Positions 43,868-52,760 of a DNA stretch of 64,000 nt are shown here, in pieces (position 1 is the stretch's first letter; every line of letters begins with the position of its first letter). Below the pieces are notes generated by a model. It saw only the letters and a list, made by a program, of their open reading frames with translations, did not search any database and had not been told where the DNA came from. This DNA comes from Roseibacterium beibuensis (lineage in GTDB: Bacteria > Pseudomonadota > Alphaproteobacteria > Rhodobacterales > Rhodobacteraceae): positions 1,054,001-1,118,000 of the forward strand of contig NZ_BAABHW010000001.1 in assembly GCF_039542305.1 (NCBI RefSeq), read 5' to 3'. The position numbers and the translations under genes are program-made.

Positions 43868-44600
43868 CCTCTGGCTGATCGGGATCGGCACCGGCAACCC
43901 GGCTCATGTGACGCTGGAGGGGCGGGCCGCGTTGCGGGATGCGGGCTTGGTGCTGGTGCCGCGCAAGGGGCCGGGCAAGGCCGATCTCGCGGATCTCCGG
44001 CACAAGATTCTTTCCGAGAGCGGCAGTACCGCACCGGTGGCCGAGTTCGACATGCCGGTGCGTGACGAAAGCCTGCCCTATGCAGACCGGGTCACGCGCT
44101 GGCACGACGAGATCGCGCGCATCTGGGCCGACACCATCGCCGCCAACCAGCCGGATGGCCCCGTTGCGCTGCTGGTGTGGGGCGATCCGGGGCTGTACGA
44201 CTCGACCCTGCGGATCGCGGACCGGCTGTCGCCCCGGCCCACTCTCCGCGTTGTGCCGGGGATCACCGCCTTGCAAGCGCTGACGGCGGCGCATGCGATC
44301 CCGTTCAACACGGTCAACGGGACGGTGACGGTCACCACCGGGCGGCGGCTGCGTGACCATGGCTGGCCCGCAGGTGCCGAGACGGTCGTGGTGATGCTGG
44401 ACGGGGAATGCAGTTTCCAGCACCTGCCGCCCGAGGGGTTGCATATCTGGTGGGGCGGGTTCCTTGGCATGGCCGAGCAGGTGCTCCAGTCCGGTCCACT
44501 GGCCGAGGCCGGCCCGCGCATCATCGCCACACGGGCCGAGGCGCGCGCGCGGCATGGCTGGATCATGGATACCTATTTGCTGCGCAAGACGCCGGGCTGA
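43854..44600 (+). CDS. cobF: Precorrin-6A synthase (deacetylating) CobF
   Basis: Methylates C-1 of precorrin-5 with loss of the acetyl group; a marker of the aerobic pathway. The 248 residues include DLWLIGIGTGNPAHVTLEG, VALLVWGDPGLYDSTL and VVPGITALQALTAAHAIPFN. The product is reduced by CobK. The last gene of the rightward cob run; the next gene begins after 92 bases. Confidence 0.95.
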   Translation: MTVIDLWLIGIGTGNPAHVTLEGRAALRDAGLVLVPRKGPGKADLADLRHKILSESGSTAPVAEFDMPVRDESLPYADRVTRWHDEIARIWADTIAANQPDGPVALLVWGDPGLYDSTLRIADRLSPRPTLRVVPGITALQALTAAHAIPFNTVNGTVTVTTGRRLRDHGWPAGAETVVVMLDGECSFQHLPPEGLHIWWGGFLGMAEQVLQSGPLAEAGPRIIATRAEARARHGWIMDTYLLRKTPG

Positions 44601-44692
44601 TCCGCCGACCCTTCCGCCGGTCGTTGCAATCGCTTTGAAGCCAGAAAAGAAAGGCGGTTTTGCGCGGGCGGATTTCCCCCTAGAAGGGCAGC

Positions 44693-45634
44693 ATGACTAT
44701 CCTGACCATCACGCTCAACCCCGCGCTGGATCTTGAAACCGAAACCCCGCGTCTCGTGCCGGGGCGCAAATTGCGCTGTGCCGCGCCGCGTCGTGATCCG
44801 GGCGGCGGCGGGATCAACGTGGCGCGCGGGATCGCGATCCTTGGCGGGCAAGCGGATGCGGCAATCGCCTTGGCCGGCCCGGTCGGGCAGGGGCTCGTCC
44901 AGCGATTGGAGAAGCAGGGAATCCGGGTGCACCATCTGCCCGCCCCGGGCGAAACCCGGCAGAACCTGTCGGTGATCGAAACCGAAACAGGCCAGCAATT
45001 CCGCTTCATCTTCCCCGGTCCCGAGTGGTCGGCAAGCGATGTCGACCGGCTGATGGTCGCCCTGCCGGGCCTGGCCCTTGCGGGCGATTACGTGGTGCTG
45101 TCGGGATCGCTGCCGCCGGGGGTCGAAGCGGGTGTGCTGGTCGAACTGGCGCGCGTCTTGACCGCGCGTGGCGTGCGCGTGATCGCCGACACGTCCGGTC
45201 CGGCGCTGACCGCCTTGGCCTCGGCACGGTTGAACCTCGCCATGCTGCGCATGGACAGCGCCGAGGCCGAGGAGCTGCTGTCGCGGGACCTGCCGCATCC
45301 TCTGGACAGCGCGAAGATGGCCGAAGGCCTCGTGCAGGACGGCGCGGCCGAGATCGTCATTCTCGCACGCGGGGCCGAAGGCTCGGTCCTGGTCTCGAAA
45401 GAGGGGCGCTGGTTCGCCCCGGCCGCCGATGTGCCCGTCGCCTCGGTGACCGGGGCAGGGGACAGTTTCGTCGCCGGGGCCGTGCTCGCGCTGTCGCGGG
45501 GGCACCCCCTGCCGGAGGTGTTGCAATGTGGTGTCGCGGCGGCCAGTTCCGCCGTCACCACCGAGGCGACAGAGCTTTGCGACCGCGCGGTTTATGAACG
45601 GCTTCTGCCGCTCTGCGCCGCGCGGCCTGTGTGA
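44693..45634 (+). CDS. PfkB-family sugar-phosphate kinase
   Basis: A ribokinase-fold kinase of 313 residues, probably acting on a hexose or pentose phosphate (1-phosphofructokinase-like or Pfk-2-like). It starts TILTITLNPALDLETETP, has GGGGINVARGIAILG and the ATP-site signature VTGAGDSFVAGAVLALSRG with the catalytic Asp. The Cys-rich corrin genes upstream and msrAB downstream give no clue to the substrate. Confidence 0.85.
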   Translation: MTILTITLNPALDLETETPRLVPGRKLRCAAPRRDPGGGGINVARGIAILGGQADAAIALAGPVGQGLVQRLEKQGIRVHHLPAPGETRQNLSVIETETGQQFRFIFPGPEWSASDVDRLMVALPGLALAGDYVVLSGSLPPGVEAGVLVELARVLTARGVRVIADTSGPALTALASARLNLAMLRMDSAEAEELLSRDLPHPLDSAKMAEGLVQDGAAEIVILARGAEGSVLVSKEGRWFAPAADVPVASVTGAGDSFVAGAVLALSRGHPLPEVLQCGVAAASSAVTTEATELCDRAVYERLLPLCAARPV

Positions 45635-45641
45635 CGCGCGC

Positions 45642-46157
45642 CTATTCCGCCGCGTCGCGCTTGGGCAGAACCCAGTCGGGCCGGGGGAAGTGGCAGGTAT
45701 AGCCGTTCGGAACCCGCTCCAGGTAATCCTGGTGGTAATCCTCGGCCTCCCAGAAATCGCCGACCGGTTCGACCTCGGTCACGACCTTGCCGGGCCAGAG
45801 GCCGGACGCGTTGACATCGGCAATCGTGTCGAGGGCGCATTGGCGCTGATCCTCGTCGACGTAGTAGATCGCCGAGCGATAGCTCATGCCCATATCGTTG
45901 CCTTGCCGGTTCCTGGTGGTCGGGTCGTGGATCTGGAAGAAAAACTCCAGGAGACGGCGGTAGCTGGTCTTGGCGGGATCCAACCAGATCTCGATGGCTT
46001 CAGCGTGGGTGCCGTGATTGCCGTAGGTGGCGTTGGGCACATCGCCGCCGGTATAGCCCACGCGGGTCTTTTCCACGCCGGGCATGCGCCGGATCAGATC
46101 CTGCATACCCCAGAAGCAGCCGCCCGCCAGAACCGCGCGTTCAAGTTGGGTGCTCAT
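45642..46157 (-). CDS. msrA: Peptide methionine sulfoxide reductase MsrA
   Basis: Repairs the S-epimer of methionine sulfoxide. 171 residues with the nucleophile C14 in GGCFWGMQD, VGYTGG, HAEAIEIWLDP and a conserved tail; a resolving Cys could be that in GYTCHF. No signal peptide, so it is cytosolic. ATGA overlap with msrB upstream gives a two-gene operon. Confidence 0.97.
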   Translation of the reverse strand: MSTQLERAVLAGGCFWGMQDLIRRMPGVEKTRVGYTGGDVPNATYGNHGTHAEAIEIWLDPAKTSYRRLLEFFFQIHDPTTRNRQGNDMGMSYRSAIYYVDEDQRQCALDTIADVNASGLWPGKVVTEVEPVGDFWEAEDYHQDYLERVPNGYTCHFPRPDWVLPKRDAAE

Positions 46158-46603
46158 GCGATGTCCTCCACCTGGTCGAGATAGTCGCCATATCCTTCCG
46201 CCTCCATGTCGTCACGATGAACGAACCGCAAGGAGGCCGAGTTGATGCAGTACCGCAGCCCGCCCCGATCCCGCGGACCGTCGGGAAAGACATGGCCCAG
46301 GTGGCTGTCGCCATGGGTCGAGCGGACCTCGGTGCGGATCATGCCGTGGCTGAGGTCGCGCAGTTCGGTGACATGGGCCGGTTCGATGGGCTTGGTGAAG
46401 CTGGGCCAGCCGCAGCCGGACTCGTACTTGTCCGACGACGCGAAGAGCGGCTCGCCCGAGACGATGTCGACGTAGATGCCAGGTTCCTTGTTGTCGAGAT
46501 ACTTGCCCGTTCCGGGGCGTTCGGTGCCGTTTTGCTGGGTGACGCGGTATTCCTCCGGGTCCAGCGCGGCAATGGCGTCGGGGTCTTTCGTGTAGCGTGA
46601 CAT
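46154..46603 (-). CDS. msrB: Peptide methionine sulfoxide reductase MsrB
   Basis: Repairs the R-epimer of methionine sulfoxide. In 149 residues: ESGCGWPSF, HLGHVF and the catalytic RYCINSASLRF. The two CxxC zinc motifs found in many MsrB proteins are absent, so it is the zinc-free form. Start ATG 46603 with AAAGGACGACACG upstream; 29 in-frame upstream codons are unsupported. A CCCCC/GGGGG hairpin (46628-46644) sits in the leader. Confidence 0.95.
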   Translation of the reverse strand: MSRYTKDPDAIAALDPEEYRVTQQNGTERPGTGKYLDNKEPGIYVDIVSGEPLFASSDKYESGCGWPSFTKPIEPAHVTELRDLSHGMIRTEVRSTHGDSHLGHVFPDGPRDRGGLRYCINSASLRFVHRDDMEAEGYGDYLDQVEDIA

Positions 46604-46697
46604 GCGCGTGTCGTCCTTTCCTCCGTTCCCCCGAAATATGGGGGACGGCGGGTGATTGTCCAAGCGCGCGACGATCACGTCTCGGCGCACTGGTATG

Positions 46698-46725
46698 AAA
46701 AAAGCCCCGGCAGGGTGCCGAGGCT
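46698..46725 (-). terminator. Terminator of the YcbK/MepK-like gene
   Basis: Read leftward: AGCCTCGGC, loop ACCCT, GCCGGGGCT (one T-G pair), then a run of Ts from the A run at 46698-46703. It lies 65 bases past the stop of the leftward gene. Confidence 0.8.
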
Positions 46726-46789
46726 CGAAAGGAACGTCATGGGTCTTGATGGGCGGGCCTGACGGTGGCCTTCCTTCGAGTGAGTCCGT

Positions 46790-47350
46790 TCAGGACCCCC
46801 AGCTGCGGACCGGGCCGCAATCCATGTGCACGAAGTTGGAGCCCGAATACCGCCCGACGCCACCGGCGTTGCAGGCACGACCGGCCTGATAGATCTGCCC
46901 GACCGAGCGCGATTGCAGCTGGATGTCGGCGGCCTGACCCTGGATGTGGAGCGAGTTGCGCGCGACACCGGAGGACCGGCGGCGCAGCATCGCGTTGGTT
47001 TCCGGGCTGCGGTAGCCCGACAGGAGCGTATAAGGCTCGGACGTGTCCATCAGGCTGTGCGCTGCTGCCAGAATGTCGATGGTGCGCGCGTCGATCGTGT
47101 GCACCTGATCGTTGCGCCAGTCGCGCATGAAGTAGTTGATCTCTTCCAGGGCCGGGGCGACGTATTCGCCCTCGATCCAGTAAATCATGTTCAGGCTTTC
47201 GCCCGCGCGACCGTTGTACATGCGGATCCGGCGGATATCGCCCGCGCCGCGCAAGAACCCCGTCGCGTTTGCCATCACAGGTGCCGCGGCAACAGTGCTC
47301 GCGGCGAAGGCGCGCAAGACTGCGCGTCGCGAAAAAGTCATGTCCGTCAT
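46790..47350 (-). CDS. Tat-exported YcbK/MepK-like (DUF882, M15) murein peptidase
   Basis: A 186-residue secreted peptidase-like protein. The N-terminus FSRRAVLRAFAAS is a Tat signal (twin Arg) with an Ala-rich cleavage region. The M15-type zinc ligands are seen as SLHIQGQAADI (H-x6-D) and FVHMD. The E. coli homologue MepK (YcbK) cuts 3-3 crosslinks in murein, and there too the gene is next to the L,D-transpeptidase gene ycbB. Here the transpeptidase is divergent across 431 bases. ATG 47350 or the internal ATG 47341 are both possible. Confidence 0.82.
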   Translation of the reverse strand: MTDMTFSRRAVLRAFAASTVAAAPVMANATGFLRGAGDIRRIRMYNGRAGESLNMIYWIEGEYVAPALEEINYFMRDWRNDQVHTIDARTIDILAAAHSLMDTSEPYTLLSGYRSPETNAMLRRRSSGVARNSLHIQGQAADIQLQSRSVGQIYQAGRACNAGGVGRYSGSNFVHMDCGPVRSWGS

Positions 47351-47781
47351 GAGTTCGTTTGCCCCTTGTTTGCCCGTTCCATCAGCACTGGCCGCTGTTG
47401 TCGCGACCTTGTTACTTGTCAGTGCCTTCCCCGCAGGCTGTGTGGGATGAATGACACAATCGAAATCTTTCTTAAAGTGCCGAACGGCGCCTCCTGTTGA
47501 TCATTCCGAATTTAGGCGGGATTTCGCCCATTTGGCAGGGAATCGCCGGCTGTTTGACGCGGATCGCACGCTCACGGCCGGTCGATCTTGTCGCTGTCCG
47601 GCAGGGTCGCTTGTGCGGCGGTCTGGTCAAGGTCTGGCGGGAAACCCCCATTGTGTCCCCCGGTGTACAGGACAAAACTTGCTAAATTGTGAATCGACTC
47701 GCGAAGAAAATGATTCTGTAGTGTGTTGAGGGAACATGCAGAATTGACGGCGCGCATTCTTACAGGACGAGGTTTGACACT
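47351..47781. promoter_or_regulatory. Divergent regulatory region of the two murein genes
   Basis: Gene-free gap of 431 bases, lower in GC than its surroundings, between the MepK-like and L,D-transpeptidase genes. No ORF in it looks coding. The side toward the transpeptidase holds three GANTC sites in 26 bases: GAATC 47691-47695, GACTC 47696-47700 and GATTC 47712-47716. Nothing else firm is seen. Confidence 0.5.
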
Positions 47782-49404
47782 ATGGCAATGACATTCGCGA
47801 CACGACCGCTCTTCGCCTTGGCGTTGGCGGCCCTGCCGTTGGCCGCGCCTGTTGCAGGCGGGCTGACGGTCACGCTGGGGGCCGCACCTGCCCAGGCACA
47901 GGCCTTTTCGGCGCAGCGTCAGGCCATCGCCGAGGCATCCTCGGAGATCGAGGGGCTGGCGGCCTTTTACCGGGAACGCGATTTTCAGCCGGTCTGGACC
48001 AGTTCCGAGGCCATAGATCGTCGCAACGCCCTGATCGCGGCCCTGCAGGAAGCGGGCAATCATGGCCTGCCCACGGATCGCTATGACATCGACGCCCTGA
48101 TCGAGACCTTCCGCGCGGCCGACAACCCCTATGCGCGCGGTCAGGCCGACGTGATGGCGTCGCGCATGTTCCTGCAATACGCCAGCGACGTGCATTCCGG
48201 TTTCCTCGAACCCGGCGACATCATCTCGGACATCTTTCAGGAATTGCCGCGTCCCGACCCGAACGAGCTGATGACCGAACTGGTCGAGTCGAACCCCTAT
48301 TCGTTCATCGCCCACCTGGCGCCGCAGGATCCGGGCTATACCCGCCTGATGCGCGTGAAGCTGCGCCTTGAGCAACTGGCGCGGGAAGGTGGCTACGGGC
48401 CGACGGTGCAGGCCGGTTCCCTGCGTCCGGGCGATACGGGTGCTGCCGTGATCGCGCTGCGCGACCGCCTGATGGCCATGGGCTATCTCGACCGCTCGGT
48501 CACGGCGACCTATGACGCGCTGTTGCAGAGCGCGGTGGTCGAATTCCAGATGGATAACGGCATCACCCCCGACGGTGTGGCCGGGGGCGACACGATCCGC
48601 GCGGTCAACCGCTCGGTCGAGGATCATTGGAACGAGGTTGTTCTGGGGATGGAACGCCACCGCTGGCTGAACACCGGCGGCGACGTGCCCGAGCGCATGA
48701 TCTTCGTGAACCTGACCGATTTCCACGTCCGCGTGATCGACGATGGCGAGACGACCTTCGTCACCCGCTCGGTCGTGGGGGCCCGGGACCGCCAGACGCC
48801 CGAGTTCTCGGACGAGATGGAGCACATGGTCATCAACCCAAGCTGGTACGTGCCGCGCTCGATCGCGATGCGCAGCTACATCCCGAACATCCTGGCGGGC
48901 GGATCGACCTACATGCAGGTTCTGTCGAACGGTCGGGTCATCAACCCCGCCGCCGTGGACATGAGCCGCTACTCGGTGTCGAGCTTCCCGTTCGACCTGC
49001 GCCAGCCGCCGGGGCCGCGCAACGCGCTTGGCCGGGTGAAGTTCATGTTCCCGAACCGTCACGCGATCTACCTGCATGACACGCCCGAGCAATACCTGAT
49101 GGAGCGTGAAGTGCGCACCTTCTCGTCGGGCTGTATCCGCCTCGACGATCCGTTCGATTTCGCCTATCACCTGCTGGCGCGCCAGACGGACGATCCCGAG
49201 GGCCTGTTCAACCGCATCCTGAACACGGGCCAGGAAACGCAGGTCGATCTGGAGGAACATATCCCCGTCCACCTCGTCTACTGGACCTCGTGGGTCGATG
49301 ATGACGGCACGCTCAACTTCCGCGACGACGTCTATGGACGCAACGCGCGGCTGAGCCAGGCGATCCGGAGCCTGGGGGTGGTCATGCCCGACACGGCAAG
49401 CTAA
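47782..49404 (+). CDS. YcbB/LdtD-type L,D-transpeptidase
   Basis: Periplasmic enzyme forming 3-3 crosslinks in peptidoglycan. 540 residues: a signal peptide (cleavage after AQA, about residue 40), an inserted domain, a peptidoglycan-binding domain (about 212-285; GSLRPGDTGAAVIALRDRL), then the YkuD domain with H432 (IYLHDTPE) and nucleophile C451 in SSGCIRLD. The layout matches E. coli YcbB. It pairs with the divergent MepK-like hydrolase. Confidence 0.92.
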   Translation: MAMTFATRPLFALALAALPLAAPVAGGLTVTLGAAPAQAQAFSAQRQAIAEASSEIEGLAAFYRERDFQPVWTSSEAIDRRNALIAALQEAGNHGLPTDRYDIDALIETFRAADNPYARGQADVMASRMFLQYASDVHSGFLEPGDIISDIFQELPRPDPNELMTELVESNPYSFIAHLAPQDPGYTRLMRVKLRLEQLAREGGYGPTVQAGSLRPGDTGAAVIALRDRLMAMGYLDRSVTATYDALLQSAVVEFQMDNGITPDGVAGGDTIRAVNRSVEDHWNEVVLGMERHRWLNTGGDVPERMIFVNLTDFHVRVIDDGETTFVTRSVVGARDRQTPEFSDEMEHMVINPSWYVPRSIAMRSYIPNILAGGSTYMQVLSNGRVINPAAVDMSRYSVSSFPFDLRQPPGPRNALGRVKFMFPNRHAIYLHDTPEQYLMEREVRTFSSGCIRLDDPFDFAYHLLARQTDDPEGLFNRILNTGQETQVDLEEHIPVHLVYWTSWVDDDGTLNFRDDVYGRNARLSQAIRSLGVVMPDTAS

Positions 49405-49442
49405 GGCTGTCCCCGCAGTTCGAGGCGCGGGGAGCGGCCGGC

Positions 49443-50540
49443 ATGGCCCATAGGATCAAGGACATCGCGGCGGCGCTCGGGGCGGAAGCCTTGGGCGCCG
49501 CTGACATTTCCATCACCGGCGTGGCGGAACCGGCCAAGGCCGGCCCGGGCGACCTGGCCCTGGCGATGAGCGAGAGATACGCCGCGGGCTTGGCGGAAGG
49601 GGCGGCGCGGGCCGCGGTGATCGGACCGGGCATGGATTGGCAGGCGCTCGGGCTTGAGGCCGCCATCGTCGCGCCGCGCCCACGCTACGCGATGGCGCAT
49701 CTGACCTCGGCCCTCGACCCCGGACCGCAGATCGCGCCGGGCATTCATCCGACCGCCGTTGTTGACCCCTCGGCCAGCATTGACCTTGGCGCGGCGATCG
49801 GACCCTTCGTGGTGATCGGCGCAGGCGTGGTGATCGGGCGCAACGCGCGGATCGCCTCCCATGTCAGCATCGCAGAGGGCACGGTGATCGGCGATGATGC
49901 GCTGCTCCATGCCGGGGTGCGGATCGCGGCGCGGGTGCATATCGGCCATCGGGTGATCGTGCAGCCGGGCGCGGTTCTGGGCGGCGACGGGTTTTCCTTC
50001 GTCACGCCCGAGAAAAGCCGTGTCGAGGCGACGCGCGAAAGCCTCGGCAAGGCCAGCGCCGAGGAGATCGAGGCGCAAAGCTGGACCCGTATCCATTCGC
50101 TCGGCGGCCTTCGGATCGGCGACGATGTCGAGATCGGCGCGAATGCCGCCATCGACCGTGGCACGGTGGCCGACACGGTGATCGGGGATGGCACCAAGGT
50201 CGATAACCTTGTCCATATCGGCCATAACTGCCGCATCGGGCGCGATTGCCTGCTATGCGGGCAAGTGGGGTTTGCCGGGTCTGCAACGCTGGGGGATCGC
50301 GTGGTCCTGGGCGGGCAATGCGGCGTGTCCGACAATATCGAGATCGGATCGGACGTGGTCGCGGCAGGCGCCACCAAGATCTATTCCAACGTGCCCGCGG
50401 GCCGCATGCTGATGGGCAGCCCGGCGGTCAAGATGGACACCCATGTCGAGATGTACAAAGCCCTGCGCCGATTGCCGCGCCTGGCCAAGACCGTCGCAGA
50501 GTTGCAGAAAGCCGTTTTCAAGTCCGGCGGGACGCCGTAA
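49443..50540 (+). CDS. lpxD: UDP-3-O-acylglucosamine N-acyltransferase LpxD
   Basis: Adds the second 3-hydroxyacyl chain to UDP-glucosamine in lipid A synthesis, using acyl-ACP. In 365 residues: N-terminal UDP-GlcNAc-binding domain (to about 100), then left-handed beta-helix hexapeptide repeats (IGPFVVIGAGVVIGRNARI). The catalytic His region reads NLVHIGHNCRIG. It lies outside the usual bamA-lpxD-fabZ-lpxA order and instead heads a module with an acyl carrier protein and a ketosynthase. Confidence 0.94.
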   Translation: MAHRIKDIAAALGAEALGAADISITGVAEPAKAGPGDLALAMSERYAAGLAEGAARAAVIGPGMDWQALGLEAAIVAPRPRYAMAHLTSALDPGPQIAPGIHPTAVVDPSASIDLGAAIGPFVVIGAGVVIGRNARIASHVSIAEGTVIGDDALLHAGVRIAARVHIGHRVIVQPGAVLGGDGFSFVTPEKSRVEATRESLGKASAEEIEAQSWTRIHSLGGLRIGDDVEIGANAAIDRGTVADTVIGDGTKVDNLVHIGHNCRIGRDCLLCGQVGFAGSATLGDRVVLGGQCGVSDNIEIGSDVVAAGATKIYSNVPAGRMLMGSPAVKMDTHVEMYKALRRLPRLAKTVAELQKAVFKSGGTP

Positions 50541-50573
50541 ACGACGCGCGAAGGCGGCATCGAGGAAGGGCCA

Positions 50574-50843
50574 ATGACCGAGAACGTGCGCGACAAGGTG
50601 ATCAAGATCATCGCGGAACAGGCGGTTCTGGAGGTGGGGGACGTCAAGATGGACGCCTCGCTGGAAGATCTGGGAATCGACAGCCTCGGGCTGGTCGAGT
50701 CGATCTTCGCCATCGAGGAGGCCTTCGACATCCAGGTGCCGTTCAACGCCAACGAACCCGAGCAGAGCGATTTCGATATCTCCTCGGTCGCCGCCATCGT
50801 CGGTGCGGTCGAAGGGTTGGTCGCCGAGCAGAAGGGCGACTGA
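50574..50843 (+). CDS. Acyl carrier protein
   Basis: An 89-residue acidic carrier protein. The phosphopantetheine site is S37 in LGIDSLGLVES, with IFAIEEAFDIQVP afterwards. It is not the housekeeping AcpP sequence; the divergence and the partners (LpxD, a ketosynthase) suggest a dedicated carrier for an envelope acyl chain. It lies 33 bases after lpxD, and the ketosynthase starts 6 bases after its stop. Confidence 0.9.
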   Translation: MTENVRDKVIKIIAEQAVLEVGDVKMDASLEDLGIDSLGLVESIFAIEEAFDIQVPFNANEPEQSDFDISSVAAIVGAVEGLVAEQKGD

Positions 50844-50849
50844 GCCATC

Positions 50850-52061
50850 ATGCGCCGCGTCGTCATTACCGGGCAGGGCACGATCAACGCACTTGGGCAT
50901 GACGTGCCCTCGACGCTGGAGGCGATGCGCGAAGGCCGCTGCGGGATCGGCCCGCTGGAGTTGCGCGATGTCGAGCGCCTGTCGGTCAAGATCGGCGGGC
51001 AGGTCAAGGGATACGATCCCGAGGCCTTGTTCAACCGCCAGCAGATCGCGCTTTACGATCGTTTCACGCAATTCACGCTGATCGCCGCGCACCAGGCCCT
51101 GGACGGCTCGGGCCTGAGCTTCACCGGCGATCTCGCGACACGCTCGGGCGTGGTGTTCGGGACCGCCGGGGGTGGGGTGAACACCTGGGACGAGAATTAC
51201 CGTTCGGTCTACGAGGAAGGAAAGAACCGCGTTCATCCCTTCGTCGTGCCCAAGCTGATGAACAATGCCGCCGCAAGCCATGTCTCGATGGAGTGGAACC
51301 TCAAGGGGCCGAGTTTCTCGGTGGCGACGGCCTGTGCCTCGTCCAACCACGCGATGGGGCTGGCGTTTCAATGCCTGCGCTCGGGGGCTTGCGACGTGAT
51401 GGTGACGGGCGGCTCCGAGGCGATGCTGAGTTTCGGCGGCGTGAAGGCCTGGGAAGGCTTGCGCGTCATGTCCAAGGATGCCTGCCGCCCGTTCAGTGCC
51501 AACCGCAACGGCATGGTGCAGGGCGAAGGGGCTGCGGTTTTCATCTTCGAGGAATACGAGCACGCGAAAAAGCGCGGCGCCGAGATCCTGGCCGAGGTCG
51601 TCGGGTTCAACATGACTTCGGACGCGGCCGATATCGTCATGCCTTCGAAACAGGGGGCGGCGCGAGCCATTGCCGGGGCCTTGGCCGACGGCAAGCTGAA
51701 CCCTGAAGAAGTCGGTTACATCAACGCGCATGGCACCGGCACGGCGGCCAATGACAAGGTCGAATGCGCCGCTGTCGCCGATGCGTTCGGCCACCATGCC
51801 GACGAGTTGATGATTTCCTCGACCAAGTCGATGCACGGCCACCTGATCGGCGGCACCGGCGCGGTGGAGCTTCTGGCCTGCATCATGGCCCTGAAGGACG
51901 GGGTGATCGCGCCCACCATCGGCTACGAGGAACCGGACCCGGAATGCGCGCTCGACGTGGTGCCGAACGAGGCGCGCGAGGCGGAGGTGTCCGCCGTACT
52001 GTCGAACGCCTTTGCCTTCGGTGGCCTGAACGCCGTGCTGGCGCTGCGCAAGGCGCCTTGA
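50850..52061 (+). CDS. Beta-ketoacyl-ACP synthase (FabF/NodE-like)
   Basis: Condensing enzyme of 403 residues. The triad is C162 (ATACASSNHA), H294 (NAHGTGTAANDKVE) and H331 (KSMHGHLIGGTGA). It looks like a specialised FabF paralogue, similar in kind to NodE-type enzymes that work with their own carrier proteins. With the ACP and LpxD upstream it may build or select a particular acyl chain for lipid A; the product is inference. Confidence 0.88.
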   Translation: MRRVVITGQGTINALGHDVPSTLEAMREGRCGIGPLELRDVERLSVKIGGQVKGYDPEALFNRQQIALYDRFTQFTLIAAHQALDGSGLSFTGDLATRSGVVFGTAGGGVNTWDENYRSVYEEGKNRVHPFVVPKLMNNAAASHVSMEWNLKGPSFSVATACASSNHAMGLAFQCLRSGACDVMVTGGSEAMLSFGGVKAWEGLRVMSKDACRPFSANRNGMVQGEGAAVFIFEEYEHAKKRGAEILAEVVGFNMTSDAADIVMPSKQGAARAIAGALADGKLNPEEVGYINAHGTGTAANDKVECAAVADAFGHHADELMISSTKSMHGHLIGGTGAVELLACIMALKDGVIAPTIGYEEPDPECALDVVPNEAREAEVSAVLSNAFAFGGLNAVLALRKAP

Positions 52062-52071
52062 TCAAAGAAAA

Positions 52072-52092
52072 GGCCCGCCGAACCGGCGGGCC
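52072..52092 (-). terminator. Terminator between the ketosynthase and IalB-family genes
   Basis: GGCCCGCCG/CGGCGGGCC, nine pairs with loop AAC, between convergent genes. Read leftward it is followed by TTTTCTTTGAT, so it suits the leftward gene best; the rightward ketosynthase message probably ends here too. Confidence 0.8.
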
Positions 52093-52118
52093 ACTTCTGC
52101 AATCACTCGAAACCGGCG

Positions 52119-52760
52119 TTACTGGTCGCTTTCGCCTTCGCCGGCCGCTTCTGCCTGCCGCTCCCGGATGAAGGACATCAGGATCTCGTGGCTGGCTTGC
52201 ATGTCGTCATAGGCCGCCGTGAAGCCGCGGAGCGATGCGGTCAGTTCAACCGGGGCTCCGGCGATATCACCCGAACCGTCCCGGATCAGTGCGAATAGCT
52301 GGATCGTCGCGTCGCCACCGGCCTGGAACATGTCGACCGTTTCCTGGTCCATCTGGACACGCGCCATACAGCCGGATGCATCGCACATGGCGAAGGGAAC
52401 CGCGCCCGGTTCACCGTCATCCACCCGCAGACGCAGCCCGGGGGGCAGGAAGGTTTCGATCGGCGTCATGAACATGGCGCTGGCAACGTGGCCCTCGGTC
52501 GGGTTCAGCGGGGCGTTGACCCGGAACACGGCCACCGCATTGCCTTCGGGATCGCGCAGCAGCTGGAACATTTCGCAGCGTTCCGGGATGGCATCCTCGG
52601 CGGAGCGGATGCAGCGAACATCCCAATCGCTGTGCTCGGCCGCAACATAGGCTTCTCCGGGTTCGACTTCGGACCGCTCTTGCGCGATCGCGGCGGGGCT
52701 GGTGACCGCAAGCAGCCCGGCTGCGGCGATCAAGCGGGAAATGGTGCGGATCTGGATCAT
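52119..52760 (-). CDS. Invasion-associated locus B (IalB) family exported protein
   Basis: A 213-residue exported protein: signal peptide to about 26 (TSPAAIAQ), then the IalB-like HSDWDVRCIR...RCEMFQLLRD and the strand FLPPGLRLRVDDGEP, MCDASGCMARVQMD. Cysteine pairs suggest disulphides. The family is named after a Bartonella gene but is widespread in non-pathogens; its function is unknown. The acidic tail (EAAGEGESDQ) is probably disordered. Confidence 0.88.
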   Translation of the reverse strand: MIQIRTISRLIAAAGLLAVTSPAAIAQERSEVEPGEAYVAAEHSDWDVRCIRSAEDAIPERCEMFQLLRDPEGNAVAVFRVNAPLNPTEGHVASAMFMTPIETFLPPGLRLRVDDGEPGAVPFAMCDASGCMARVQMDQETVDMFQAGGDATIQLFALIRDGSGDIAGAPVELTASLRGFTAAYDDMQASHEILMSFIRERQAEAAGEGESDQ

